Assembly (NCBI RefSeq): GCF_030518795.1
Contig: NZ_CP130427.1
Span: forward strand, 4,774,001-4,838,000
Length of the DNA: 64,000 bases
Direction of reading: 5' to 3'
Origin: Micromonospora sp. NBRC 110009
Lineage (GTDB): Bacteria > Actinomycetota > Actinomycetes > Mycobacteriales > Micromonosporaceae
Shown here: positions 37,176-46,200 of the stretch, piece by piece
Position numbering within the stretch: position 1 is the stretch's first letter
How the letters are laid out: each line of letters begins with the position of its first letter
Made by a program: the position numbers and the translations under genes
Notes under the pieces: model-generated
Databases searched by the model: none
Told to the model about the DNA's origin: nothing
Seen by the model: the letters and a program-made list of their open reading frames with translations, nothing else

Positions 37176-38147
37176 TCAAGATCCTGTCGCCGCTGCTGAT
37201 CCTTGTGCGGCTCTGAGGAATCGGGTTCCCCAGTCTCGAAGGTGGTCGGTGAATTCCGGGGGGCTTAGCACCTCGAATTCAGCGCCGATGTTGCCCAGTG
37301 CTTGGGTGGGCCAGTCCAGGCTGGCGGAGACCATAGTGAGACGGCAGTGTTGGCTGTCGATGGGTTCGATCGTGCCCCATTGCCCGGCCACCCGGCGGAC
37401 GTGTTCGGCGGATGCGTGGACCACGGCCTGCACGGTGTGTGCTGGGGGGACGCCGGCGGAGGTGCGCACGAACTGGGCGGCGTCGCCGGCGGGAAGGGGG
37501 CGGGGACGGAACCTCGTTCCGGCGCTGCGCGGGTTGGTCAGTCGGTCGAGGCGGAAGCTGCGCCAGTCGTGTCGGGTCAGGTCGTAGGCGGCCAGGTACC
37601 AGCGGCCGCCGAGCGCGACAAGGCGGTGCGGTTCGACTTCTCGTTCGGTGTCTGGGCCGCCGCGTGCGGCGTAGCGGAATCGCAGCCGTTCCTCGTCCCG
37701 GCAGGCTTGGGCGATCACCGTGAGCACTTCGGCGGGCACGACCGGCCCCGCAGCCGTGGGCGAGATGGTCATTGCGCGTAAGGCGTTGACCCGGGCACGG
37801 AGACGCGGCGCGAGGACCTGTACCACTTTGGTCAGCGCGCGCACCGCCGCGTCTTCGATCCCGGCGATTCCGCTCTGGGTGGCCTCGCCCATGCCGACCG
37901 CCAGCGCGACGCCTTCCTCGTCGTCGAGCAGCAGCGGCGGCAGGACCGCACCGGGCGCCAACTGGTAACCGCCGTCGGTGCCTCGGGAGGCGTGCACCGG
38001 GTAGCCGAGTTCCCGCAGCCGGTCGACATCGCGGCGCAGGGTGCGTTCCGAGATCCCCAGGCGGTCGGCCAGATCGGTGCCGGACCAGTGGCGGTGAGTC
38101 TGCAGCAACGACAGCAGCCGCAGCGCTCGGGAACTGGTGTTGGCCAT
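37176..38147 (-). CDS. WYL-domain transcriptional regulator (YafY-like)
   Basis: 323 residues. The winged helix reads MANTSSRALRLLSLLQTHRH through ISERTLRRDVDRLRELGYPV. It is followed by the GTDGGYQLAPGAVLPPLLLD bridge and a WYL domain (RLVALGGRWYLAAYDLTRHD, RSFRLDRLT), then a WCX C-terminal extension. The gene is divergent from the MDR oxidoreductase at 38210. A perfect 13-bp inverted repeat sits between them, 16 bases from this start codon and overlapping the other promoter. It most likely autoregulates and represses the oxidoreductase until a ligand binds. Confidence 0.92.
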   Translation of the reverse strand: MANTSSRALRLLSLLQTHRHWSGTDLADRLGISERTLRRDVDRLRELGYPVHASRGTDGGYQLAPGAVLPPLLLDDEEGVALAVGMGEATQSGIAGIEDAAVRALTKVVQVLAPRLRARVNALRAMTISPTAAGPVVPAEVLTVIAQACRDEERLRFRYAARGGPDTEREVEPHRLVALGGRWYLAAYDLTRHDWRSFRLDRLTNPRSAGTRFRPRPLPAGDAAQFVRTSAGVPPAHTVQAVVHASAEHVRRVAGQWGTIEPIDSQHCRLTMVSASLDWPTQALGNIGAEFEVLSPPEFTDHLRDWGTRFLRAAQGSAAATGS

Positions 38148-38162
38148 GTCGCGATCTTCGCA

Positions 38163-38193
38163 CGGCTTCCGGTCAGAAAGTGACCGGAAGCCG
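38163..38193. promoter_or_regulatory. Perfect 13-bp palindromic operator between WYL regulator and oxidoreductase
   Basis: CGGCTTCCGGTCA (38163-38175) and TGACCGGAAGCCG (38181-38193) are perfect inverted repeats separated by GAAAG. The site ends three bases before the -10 of the oxidoreductase, so a bound protein would block that promoter. Confidence 0.75.
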
Positions 38194-38196
38194 GTC

Positions 38197-38209
38197 TAGC
38201 GTCATTCTC
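38197..38209 (+). promoter_or_regulatory. Leaderless-type -10 element of the MDR oxidoreductase
   Basis: TAGCGT (38197-38202) lies exactly seven bases before ATG 38210 and no Shine-Dalgarno is present, so the transcript probably begins at the start codon. The -35 region is covered by the palindrome. Confidence 0.6.
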
Positions 38210-39196
38210 ATGATCACTCGTGAGATTCAGCTGACCACCCAGATCGCCGGCGTACCCGGCCGGGAGCATTTCACCGTCGTCGAGACCGAGATCGACGGCG
38301 AGGTCGTCGTCCGCACCGACCACCTGGGACTGGCCGCCACGTACCTCGAGCTCATGCGCTCCGACTGCCACCTGCCGATCCCGGCCTGGCAGCCGGGTCA
38401 GCGCATCGGCGTCATGGCCATCGGCACGGTGCTGCGATCGGCCAGCCCGGATCTGCGGGAGGGCGACCTGGTCCAGTCGATGAGCGGCTGGAGTACGCAT
38501 TCCGCCGGGCCGGCCGTCTCGTATGTCAAGCTGGACCGCGACGCGTACCCGGATCCGAGCTACCACCTCGGCCAGGGACCAACCGCGCACTACGGCATGG
38601 CAGACGTGGCCAAGGTCGGGCGTGGCGATGTCGTGTTCGTCTCCGGCGCGGCCGGCGGCGTCGGCTCCCTGGCCGCCCAGATCGCCCGCAATCTGGGCGC
38701 CTCGAAGGTCATCGGCAGCGCGGGCAGCCAAGCCAAGGCGGATTACCTGGTCCGCGACCTCGGTATCGACGCCGCATTCGACTACCACCAGCATCCGGTC
38801 GCAGCACTGAAGGAACTGGCACCCGACGGAATCACGGTCTTCTTCGACACCGTCGGCGGCACGCTCTACGCGGCCGCCCTCGAGGTCGCCAGGCCGGGAG
38901 CGCGGTTCGCGTTGTGCGGATCGCTGTCCACCCAACTGGGTGCGGCGGCCCAGCGATTCCCCGAACCCGACCAGGCCGCCGCCGCAGCCAAGGGGATCGA
39001 GCTGCTGCCCTTCTCCTGCTACCACACGCCCGACCAGATCGCCGCATGGCACACCCACTTCAGGGCCTGGCTCGACCAGGACAGGTTCGTCTTCCCGCAG
39101 ACGGTCGTCGAGGCCGGGATCGACGCCGTGCCCGACGCCTTCCTGTCGCTGTTGCGAGGCGGCTACCGCGGCAACGTTTCGGTGCGGCTGGCATGA
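38210..39196 (+). CDS. NADP-dependent MDR oxidoreductase (CurA/leukotriene-B4-reductase-like)
   Basis: 328 residues of the zinc-independent medium-chain dehydrogenase/reductase class. The catalytic domain is followed by the nucleotide-binding motif VFVSGAAGGVGSLAAQIA and the NADP-type region SAGSQAKADYLV. The start MITREIQLTTQIAG and the C-terminal GGYRGNVSVRLA match CurA or prostaglandin-reductase-like proteins, which reduce alpha,beta-unsaturated ketones. ATG 38210 is dictated by the promoter seven bases upstream. Its stop overlaps the ATG of the next, frameshifted gene. Control by the divergent WYL regulator is very likely. Confidence 0.9.
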   Translation: MITREIQLTTQIAGVPGREHFTVVETEIDGEVVVRTDHLGLAATYLELMRSDCHLPIPAWQPGQRIGVMAIGTVLRSASPDLREGDLVQSMSGWSTHSAGPAVSYVKLDRDAYPDPSYHLGQGPTAHYGMADVAKVGRGDVVFVSGAAGGVGSLAAQIARNLGASKVIGSAGSQAKADYLVRDLGIDAAFDYHQHPVAALKELAPDGITVFFDTVGGTLYAAALEVARPGARFALCGSLSTQLGAAAQRFPEPDQAAAAAKGIELLPFSCYHTPDQIAAWHTHFRAWLDQDRFVFPQTVVEAGIDAVPDAFLSLLRGGYRGNVSVRLA

Positions 39197-40255
39197 CGCC
39201 GCTGTCGCGTCGCGCCCTCAACCGGGCACTGCTGCAGCGCCAATTCCTCCTCGGAACGCACCGACCAGGCGCCACTTGACGTGATCCGGCGTCTGGTCGC
39301 CCTGCAGGCACAGGAACCCAACTGGCCCTACCTCGGGCTGTGGAGCCGGATCCACGGGTTCACCCACGCCGACCTGACCACCCTGCTGGCCGACGGGCAG
39401 GCCGTGCGCTCGAGCCTCCTGCGCAGCACCCAGCACATAGCCGCAGCCGACGATTTCCGTCGGCTGCGGCCTCTGCTGCAGCCCGTCCTCGACCACACCG
39501 CGAACTCGCCGTACTTCCGGCGCAACAGCGGCCGGCTGCCTACCGAGGCGCTGTTGGCCGACGGACGCGCGCTGCTGGACGCCGGACCGCTCGCCCGTAA
39601 GGAACTCGCCCAACGCCTCGCCGCCCGCCACCCGGGCCGCGACGGCCGGATCCTCGCCGGCGAATTCGAACTACGCACCCCGCTCATCCACGATCCCACC
39701 ACCGCGTCCTGGGGCAGCTGGGGCAACCGAGCTTCCATCACCGTCACCGTCCTTGCGGCCGTCACCATCGAACCCACGGCGATCCACGACCTGATCCGCC
39801 GCTACCTCGCCGCCTTCGGACCCGCCACGGTGGCCGACGTCCAGGCATGGAGCGGGCTAACCCGGCTCAACCAAGTCGTCGCGACCATGGGCATCGAACT
39901 ACGCCACTACATCGGACCCGACGGCCAGACCCTGCTTGACCTGCCCGACGCGCACCTACCCGACCCGCACGTCCCAGCGCCCGTGCGACTGCTGCCCGCG
40001 TACGACAACGCCCTGCTGGGCCACGCCGACCGCACCCGCATCATCAGCGACGAAGACCGCAAACAGGTCATGCCCGGCCGGGCCCTGGTACACCCCACCA
40101 TCCTCATCGACGGCTTCGTCCCTGGAACCTGGTCCTTCACCGGAGACGACATACGACTCGCCCCATTTCGGCCTCTGGCAACCGTCGAACAGCAAGCCGT
40201 CAACGACGAAGCGAACCGGATGCTGCCCTTCCTCAAGCACCGACGAGCGTCATAG
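39193..40255 (+). pseudogene. Frameshifted winged-helix DNA-binding protein (HTH_42/PF06224 type)
   Basis: The N-terminus starts at ATG 39193 (overlapping the upstream stop): MTPLSRRALNRALLQRQFLL. This frame ends in a stop at 39279. The matching continuation, ERTDQAPLDVIRRLVALQAQ and PNWPYLGLWSRIHGF, lies in the next frame and runs about 330 residues to 40255. Removing one G from the GG at 39253-39254 joins both halves into a complete family member of about 353 residues. The homology across the join shows it is a true indel, or a sequencing error, not two genes. A downstream start near 39281 could still make a protein lacking the first 29 residues. Confidence 0.8.
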
Positions 40256-40266
40256 CCCGCGCCCGA

Positions 40267-40887
40267 TCAGGAGCAAAGTAGCCGTGAAGGTGCTGGAACG
40301 GGCTGGCTCCACGTGTCGGTCAGCGGGCGAGCTGGTCGCGGCGGCGAGTGAGGTAGGCCCGCTCCGCGGGGTTGCCGGCGAGACCGATGGCCCGGTCGTA
40401 CGCCGCCCGCGACTCGCCGCCGCGCCCGAGTCGCCGCAGCAGGTCGGCGTGCGCGGCCTGGGCTCGGCCCGACCGTAGACGGACAGCAGGTACCTGGGCA
40501 CCGCGCCCACTTCTCCCCAGAGCCGTTACGCCGGGTCTGCCCGGGACCTCGGAACCGGTGCACTTCCTGCGGCCAGTCGAGCGCGGTCGCGAGCCTGCCG
40601 GCCCAGTATCGCGCCGCCGCGTCGTCGGGCACGTCCACGACGGCGAAGCCGCCGAGGTGCTCCTTGGTCTCGACGTACGGGCCGTCGGTGACGAGGGGCT
40701 TGCCGTCAACCGGCTCGACACTGCACACCGCGGTGGACCGGTCGAGCCCCCCGTTGGTGAAGATCAGGACATCGTCGGCCTGCATCTCCTCGATCAACGC
40801 CCGGGCGGCCATGCCCTTTTCCCGCAACTCCTCCGCCGTGCGGTCGGGCACCCACTCATCGTTGAAGGTGATCAGGTACTCCGTCAT
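40267..40887 (-). CDS. YCII-related protein with abnormal read-through C-terminus
   Basis: Residues 1 to about 115 are a YCII/DGPF-type domain: MTEYLITFNDEWVPD, MQADDVLIFTNGGLD, VTDGPYVETKEHLGGFAVVD and WPQEVHRFRG. The YCII domain alone normally makes a complete protein of about 120 residues. Here the frame runs on for some 90 residues of Arg/Pro/Ala-rich sequence with no homology. That stretch is the wrong frame of a sigma-factor remnant, so the extension is an artefact of a deletion. YCII genes of this kind are normally followed by an ECF sigma factor with which they function. Here only its tail survives. The protein may be unstable. Confidence 0.7.
   Translation of the reverse strand: MTEYLITFNDEWVPDRTAEELREKGMAARALIEEMQADDVLIFTNGGLDRSTAVCSVEPVDGKPLVTDGPYVETKEHLGGFAVVDVPDDAAARYWAGRLATALDWPQEVHRFRGPGQTRRNGSGEKWARCPGTCCPSTVGPSPGRARRPAAATRARRRVAGGVRPGHRSRRQPRGAGLPHSPPRPARPLTDTWSQPVPAPSRLLCS
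40320..40480 (-). pseudogene. C-terminal remnant of a SigI/ECF41-like sigma factor (DUF6596-type tail)
   Basis: In the frame ending at TGA 40320-40322 the sequence reads AHADLLRRLGRGGESRAAYD, then RAIGLAGNPAERAYLTRRRD and QLAR. This is the TPR-like C-terminus of large ECF sigma factors that pair with YCII proteins (consensus ADLLRRLGR-x-x-E-A-x-x-A-Y-x-x-A-L). All sigma-2 and sigma-4 regions are missing. A YLLSVYGR piece just upstream lies in a shifted frame. Confidence 0.65.
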
Positions 40888-41099
40888 GGTCGTCTCCTCT
40901 CAGTCCCGGACGAGGGCCTTTCCCGACTCCTCGTGTCCCGCGGCCCAGCCGGCCGCCGCACACTGGTTCCACGAACGGCTACGGCTTGATACGACACCAT
41001 CCCGGAACTTGGCCTGCGCTGTTTGGGCATTCGTGGGACCGCCCTCTGAAGGTGCTCGGCGGCGCCCGATCCCGAGCATGCACTCCTGTCATCGCGATC

Positions 41100-41113
41100 T
41101 ACACTCCGGCCTT
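41100..41113 (+). promoter_or_regulatory. Leaderless-type -10 element for the M48 protease
   Basis: TACACT (41100-41105) ends eight bases before GTG 41114, with no Shine-Dalgarno between. This supports GTG 41114 as both transcription and translation start. Confidence 0.45.
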
Positions 41114-42427
41114 GTGCCGACGAAGACGACGACGCCGAGCAAGTGTCCGATGTGTGCCCAGGACCTGGTCCTGGTGGATGCGGGGGCGCTCTTCTGGTGT
41201 CCTACCTGCCGGTGGAACTTGGACGTGTACGACCCTGCCCTGGCTCCGTGGCGCGGCACCAGGATCATCGGCCGGTGGGGGTTCCGGCGAGGGCTGGAGC
41301 TCGACCGGGCGGCGCATGAGGAGTTGCTGGCTGACCCGGATGTGGCCCCGGCGGGTACGTCGTCGGGTGAGGTCTGGCTGCTGGCGGTCTCCGTGGTGCT
41401 GGCCCTGCTGGGGATGGCCGCTGTGGGCTACCTCGGCTGGCTCGTCGTGGCCAGCGACCTGCCGCCGGGGGTCCGGCTGGCCCTGGCGATCCCCGCTGTG
41501 CTCGTCCTGCTGCTGGTCAAGCCCTCGTTCGGGCGGGTGCCCAAGTATGGCGTGATCAGCGAGCGCGAGGCCCCGCAGTTGCACCGTCTGGTGCGGGAGG
41601 TCGCCGATGCCGCGGGAACACCGGTTCCCGACGTCATCTGTGCAGACCTGAGTCTCAACGCCGGTGTCGCCCGGCTGGGCTGGCGTCAGCGGTCGGTGCT
41701 CGTCATCGGGATCCCCCTGTGGGTGATGCTGCCGCGGCCGGCCCGGGTTTCGCTCCTGGCCCACGAACTTGGCCACCTCGCCAACGGCGATCCGCTTCGA
41801 GTACGGAGGACCCTGCCGGCGCGGACGTTCGGCACCCGGGCAGTAGCGGCCACCGGTGGGCGGAACCCCTGGCGGCGGGCTGTCCGCGCGGCGAACTCGC
41901 TGGCCGAGCAACGAAGTGGGACGGTCGTCCTCCTCGGGATGGTCGTCCATGGAGTCCTCGCTCTGGCCAATGTCGCCGGCGCGACCGCACAGCTGCTCGT
42001 CGACAGCGTCGCGATGCCCGACAGCCGCCGCGCCGAGTACCGGGCCGATCTGATCGCCCGCCGGATCGCCGGCACCGGGCCCTTCCTCCGGTCCTCCGAG
42101 ACGGTCCTGCTCGCTGGCCGGATCTGGCAGGACTTGTGGCATCTGGCGCCCCGCATCGACGGCGAGCAGCTCGAGCCGATGGCGGCCGAAGCCCGGCAAC
42201 GCTTGGCTGCCCACCTACCGCTGGCCCGTCAGCTCAGCCGGCGAACCACCGACCTGTGGAGCACCCACCCGAGCGAAGACCAGCGAATGCGGCTGATCGA
42301 GGCCCTGCCTGGCGTCGACGGAGCCCTCTGCGTCGACGACAACCGTTGGGCCGAGATCGACATCGAACTCGCGCCTTGGCGCCGCGCCGCACACAACGCC
42401 CTCCTGGGAACCCGGGACCGTTTCTGA
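41114..42427 (+). CDS. M48 family membrane zinc metalloprotease with N-terminal zinc ribbon
   Basis: 437 residues. The start places a four-cysteine zinc ribbon first (KCPMC at 10-14 and WCPTC at 28-32). Then come two close hydrophobic segments (LLAVSVVLALLGMAAVGYLG and LALAIPAVLVLLLV) and an M48 protease domain. The metal motif HELGHLANGD (HExxH at 217-221) and the third ligand in RRAEYRADLIA are intact. The C-terminal HPSEDQRMRLIEAL is typical. The active site probably faces the cytosol and degrades damaged membrane proteins, as HtpX does, but the zinc-ribbon fusion is not part of HtpX. The divergent and convergent neighbours are broken genes. Confidence 0.87.
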   Translation: MPTKTTTPSKCPMCAQDLVLVDAGALFWCPTCRWNLDVYDPALAPWRGTRIIGRWGFRRGLELDRAAHEELLADPDVAPAGTSSGEVWLLAVSVVLALLGMAAVGYLGWLVVASDLPPGVRLALAIPAVLVLLLVKPSFGRVPKYGVISEREAPQLHRLVREVADAAGTPVPDVICADLSLNAGVARLGWRQRSVLVIGIPLWVMLPRPARVSLLAHELGHLANGDPLRVRRTLPARTFGTRAVAATGGRNPWRRAVRAANSLAEQRSGTVVLLGMVVHGVLALANVAGATAQLLVDSVAMPDSRRAEYRADLIARRIAGTGPFLRSSETVLLAGRIWQDLWHLAPRIDGEQLEPMAAEARQRLAAHLPLARQLSRRTTDLWSTHPSEDQRMRLIEALPGVDGALCVDDNRWAEIDIELAPWRRAAHNALLGTRDRF

Positions 42428-42461
42428 AGAGCCTGCGCCACCAGACGAGGAAATCCTCGGG

Positions 42462-42869
42462 TCAGGGGGCCGCTTCCACCACCTGGCGCTGGCTGCCGAG
42501 GTGCTCGATGCCCAGTTCCATCACGTCCCCAGGGCGCAGCCAGATCAGGGGATTGAAGCCCATGCCGACGCCGGGAGGGGTGCCGGTGTTGATCAGGTCG
42601 CCGGGCTCGAGAACCATGAACTGGCTCAGGTAGTGAACCAGGTAGGTGACGCCGAACAGCATCGTGGAGGTGGAGCCCGACTGGCGGCGGACCCCGTTGA
42701 CGTCGAGCCACATGTCCAGCTTGTTGACGTCGTCGATCTCGTCCGGGGTGACGAGGCACGGGCCGCAGGGGTTGAACGTTTCCGCCGACTTCCCCTTGAC
42801 CCACTGGCCGCCGCGCTCCATCTGGAAGGCGCGCTCGCTCACGTCGTTGACCAGTGAGCCTCCGCCAGC
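42462..42869 (-). pseudogene. 5'-truncated fumarylacetoacetate hydrolase (FAH) family gene
   Basis: About 135 residues of the C-terminal half of an FAH-family protein: LVNDVSERAFQMERGGQWVK, GKSAETFNPCGPCLVTPDEI, TSTMLFGVTYLVHYLSQF and LINTGTPPGVG. Intact members have about 285 residues, and the missing half includes the EGEL-type metal site (ExE). No start codon context or upstream coding is found. It is a relic of a 2-keto-3-deoxy-sugar or aromatic catabolism gene. Confidence 0.75.
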
Positions 42870-43234
42870 AAGATCGTGACGACCGTCGACAGTCGATGAA
42901 CTTTTGACTCATGCAGCAAAAGTCAAGCTGCCGCCGAAGGAAACTTTCGTCCAACGGACTCTTTCTTTGGTGAAGGGCCAGATATAGAGTCACGCCGAAC
43001 AAGCCAAAGAGTTCCTCGACCCGCCGAGCGGGATCCCCGGCGAGCACTGAGGCGCGGCTCGGAGCACGAGTCGCAACGACGCGACACGATCCCCCGTGCG
43101 GCGTACCTGCGGCCGTACCGGCGCACCGCGCCGACCACCTCACCGATCCCATCACACGGTTCTCGACCACACCGTTCCCGGACCGTCTCTTCGCGACGAT
43201 CCGTTAGTCGGTCATGCCTTTGTGAGGAGGTTCC
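42870..43234. other. Upstream region of the ThuA-GSDH gene
   Basis: About 365 bases without a gene. An A/T-richer patch at 42899-42965 contains ACTTTT (42899-42904) and AAAAGT (42917-42922) as a short inverted repeat, a candidate operator in a region governed by ROK regulators. GAGGAGG directly before ATG 43235 is an ideal ribosome binding site. Confidence 0.45.
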
Positions 43235-46200
43235 ATGCGCAATGCCCTCGGCCGTCGCGTCACCGCGTTCGCCGGCCTGCTAGCGCTCACCGCCACCACG
43301 CTCGTGGGTCCCACGTCCGCAGCCGCTCCGGCGGTAGCGGCGCCTGCCCCGGCTAGCGACGGCGTCCAGTACCGGGTCCTGGTCTTCACGAAGTCCACGG
43401 ACGGCGACCAGGCGGCGACCACCGCCGGCGTCGAAGCAATTAAGGAACTGGGCGAGCAGCTCCGGTTCAGCGTCCAGGCGACCAGCGATGCCCGCAAGTT
43501 CGATCCCGCGTACCTGAAGAAGTTCCGCGCGGTCGTCTTCCTCAACACCTCCGGCGATGTGCTGAACGCGGCCCAGCAGGCCGCGTTCGAGGCGTACTAC
43601 AAGGCGGGCGGTGGTTTCGTCGGCATCGGCTCGGCGATCGAGGCCCAGCCCGGCTGGCAGTTCCTGTCCGACGTGCTCGGTACCCGCGCCACCGGCCGGA
43701 CCGACGTCCAGCCCGGCACCATCAAGGTCGCCGACCGCGTTCACGACGCTTCGAAGAACCTGCCGGAGTACTGGACCCGCAGCGACGCCTGGTACAACTT
43801 CCAATCCAACGTCCGCGGCAAGAGCCACGTCCTCGCCACGGTCGTCGAGGACACCTTCGCGCAGCAGCCGTGGGGTGGCACGGTCACCGGCATCACCGGT
43901 GGCACCATGGGTGCCGACCACCCGGTCACCTGGTGCAAGGACTGGCAGGGCGGTCGCTCGTTCTACACCGCGCTCGGCAACACCGCCGCCGGCTTCGGCG
44001 AGACCAACCTGCGGTCCCACCTGGGCGGCGCGATCAAGTGGGCCGCGGGGCGGGCCGACCCGGTCTACTCCGACTGCGGCGCGACCGTGCTCGCCAACTA
44101 CCAGCAGACCGCCGTCGCGCTCCCGCCGAACACCAACGAGCCGATCGGCTTCGACGTCCTGCCCGACAGCCGGGTTATCCAGACCGACCGCCGCGGCGGC
44201 GTCCGGCTGCACGACCCCAAGTCCAACACCACCACCGTGCTGGCCCAGATCCCGGTCTACACGGCCAGCGAGGACGGCCTGTACGGGCCGGGCATCGACA
44301 GCAACTTCGCGACCAACCACTGGGTCTACCTCTACTACGCGCCACCGACCGTCAAGGACGTGAAGCTGTCCACCGGTGCGATCGTCACGCAGACGACGCC
44401 GGCGGCGAACGCCCCGAACACGGGCGACTCGCCGGCTGTGTGGGACCCCTGGGTCGGTTACTTCCAGCTCTCCCGCTTCAAGTTCGTGGACGCGACGGCG
44501 GACACTCCGGCCCACCTCGACACGGCGTCCGAGCAGGAGATCATGCGAGTCCCGGTCAACCGCGGCGCCTGCTGCCACGTGGCCGGCGACATCGACTTCG
44601 ACAAGCACGGCAACCTCTGGCTGGTGACCGGCGACGACACGCCGGCCGGCGGCGGCAACTCCGGTGGCTTCGCCCCGTTCAACGACCAGCTCACCGCGAC
44701 CGGGCAGTACAACGCCCCGTTCGTGGACGCCCGGCGCTCCGCACAGAACACCAACGACCTGCGCGGCAAGGTCCTGCGGATCACGGTCAAGGGTGACAAC
44801 ATCGCCTCCGGCGAGGCCAACCACTTCGGCGGGGCGTACACGGTGCCGGCGGGCAACCTGTTCCCGGTCGGGGCGGAGAAGACCCGCCCGGAGATCTACG
44901 CGATGGGCTTCCGGAACCCGTTCCGGATCCAGGTGGACGAGAACGACGTCGCCTACATCACCGACTACTCACCCGACTCGCAGACGCCGCAGAACTTCCG
45001 GGGCCCGGCGGGCACCGGCCGGGTGGAGATTGTCCGCAAGCCGGCGAACTACGGGTGGCCGCTGTGCTACAAGACCGACCTGCCCTACTACCGGTGGGAC
45101 TTCAACACCTCCACCCCACTCGACAACCCGGCTCAGACGTTCGAGTGTGACAACCCGACCCGTGGACCGCAGAACAACTCGCGCTGGAACCTGAACGGCG
45201 GGCCCACCGTCGAGCCGGGCCTGGAATACGGCCCGCCGATCACCAACCCGGACATCTGGTACTCGTACACGCCGGAGAACCGGGCGACCAACCCGATCGG
45301 TACGCCGTGCCTGGCGTACTACAACGGCTCGGGCGCCACGACCTGCCCGCGGCTGTTCCCGGAGCTGGGCACCGGCGGCGTGGGCCCGCAGGGCTCGGCG
45401 AAGTACCACTTCGACCCGAACAACGATGACCCGACGAAGCTGCCGCCGTACTACGACAACGCGGTCTTCGTCGGCGAGTTCACCCGGGACACGCTGCGCG
45501 AGGTACGGCTCGACTCACAGAACCGCATCTTCAAGATCAACAACCTGCTGGACTGCGGCGGCCTCAACGCGCGGCGGGTGCCGGATACCAGCAACCCGTT
45601 CGAGTGCGACAACCCGATGGACATGCAGTTCGACGGGAAGGGACACTTCTACCTCCTCGGCTACGGCGACGGCTTCTTCAACATCAACAACGACGCCGGC
45701 CTGTACCGGTGGGACTACGTCAAGGGCCAGCGCGCGCCGATCCCGGTGCTCGCCGCGTCCCCGACCAACGGGTCCGCGCCGCTGACCGTCCAGTTCTCCA
45801 GCGCCGGCTCGCGCGACCCCGACCCGAGTGACTCGATCCGGTTCGAGTGGGACTTCAACGGCGACGGCGTCGTCGACTCCACCGACCCGGACCCGCAGTT
45901 CACCTACACCACGTCCGGCCAGTACACGGCGCGGCTGACCGTGCTGGACTCCAGCGGAAAGACGGCGTCCGCCAACACCACCATCACGGTGGGCAACACC
46001 GCCCCCAAGGTCACCATCAACACCCCGGTCGAGGGCGGCCTGTTCGCCTTCGGCGACAGCATCCCGTTCTCGGTGACGGTCACCGATCCGGAGGACGGCA
46101 CGATCGACTGCAGCCGCGTCGCGGTGACGTTCGTGCTCGGCCACGACACCCACGGGCACGCCGAGCAGACCGTCAACGGCTGCACGGGGGTCCTGCCGAC

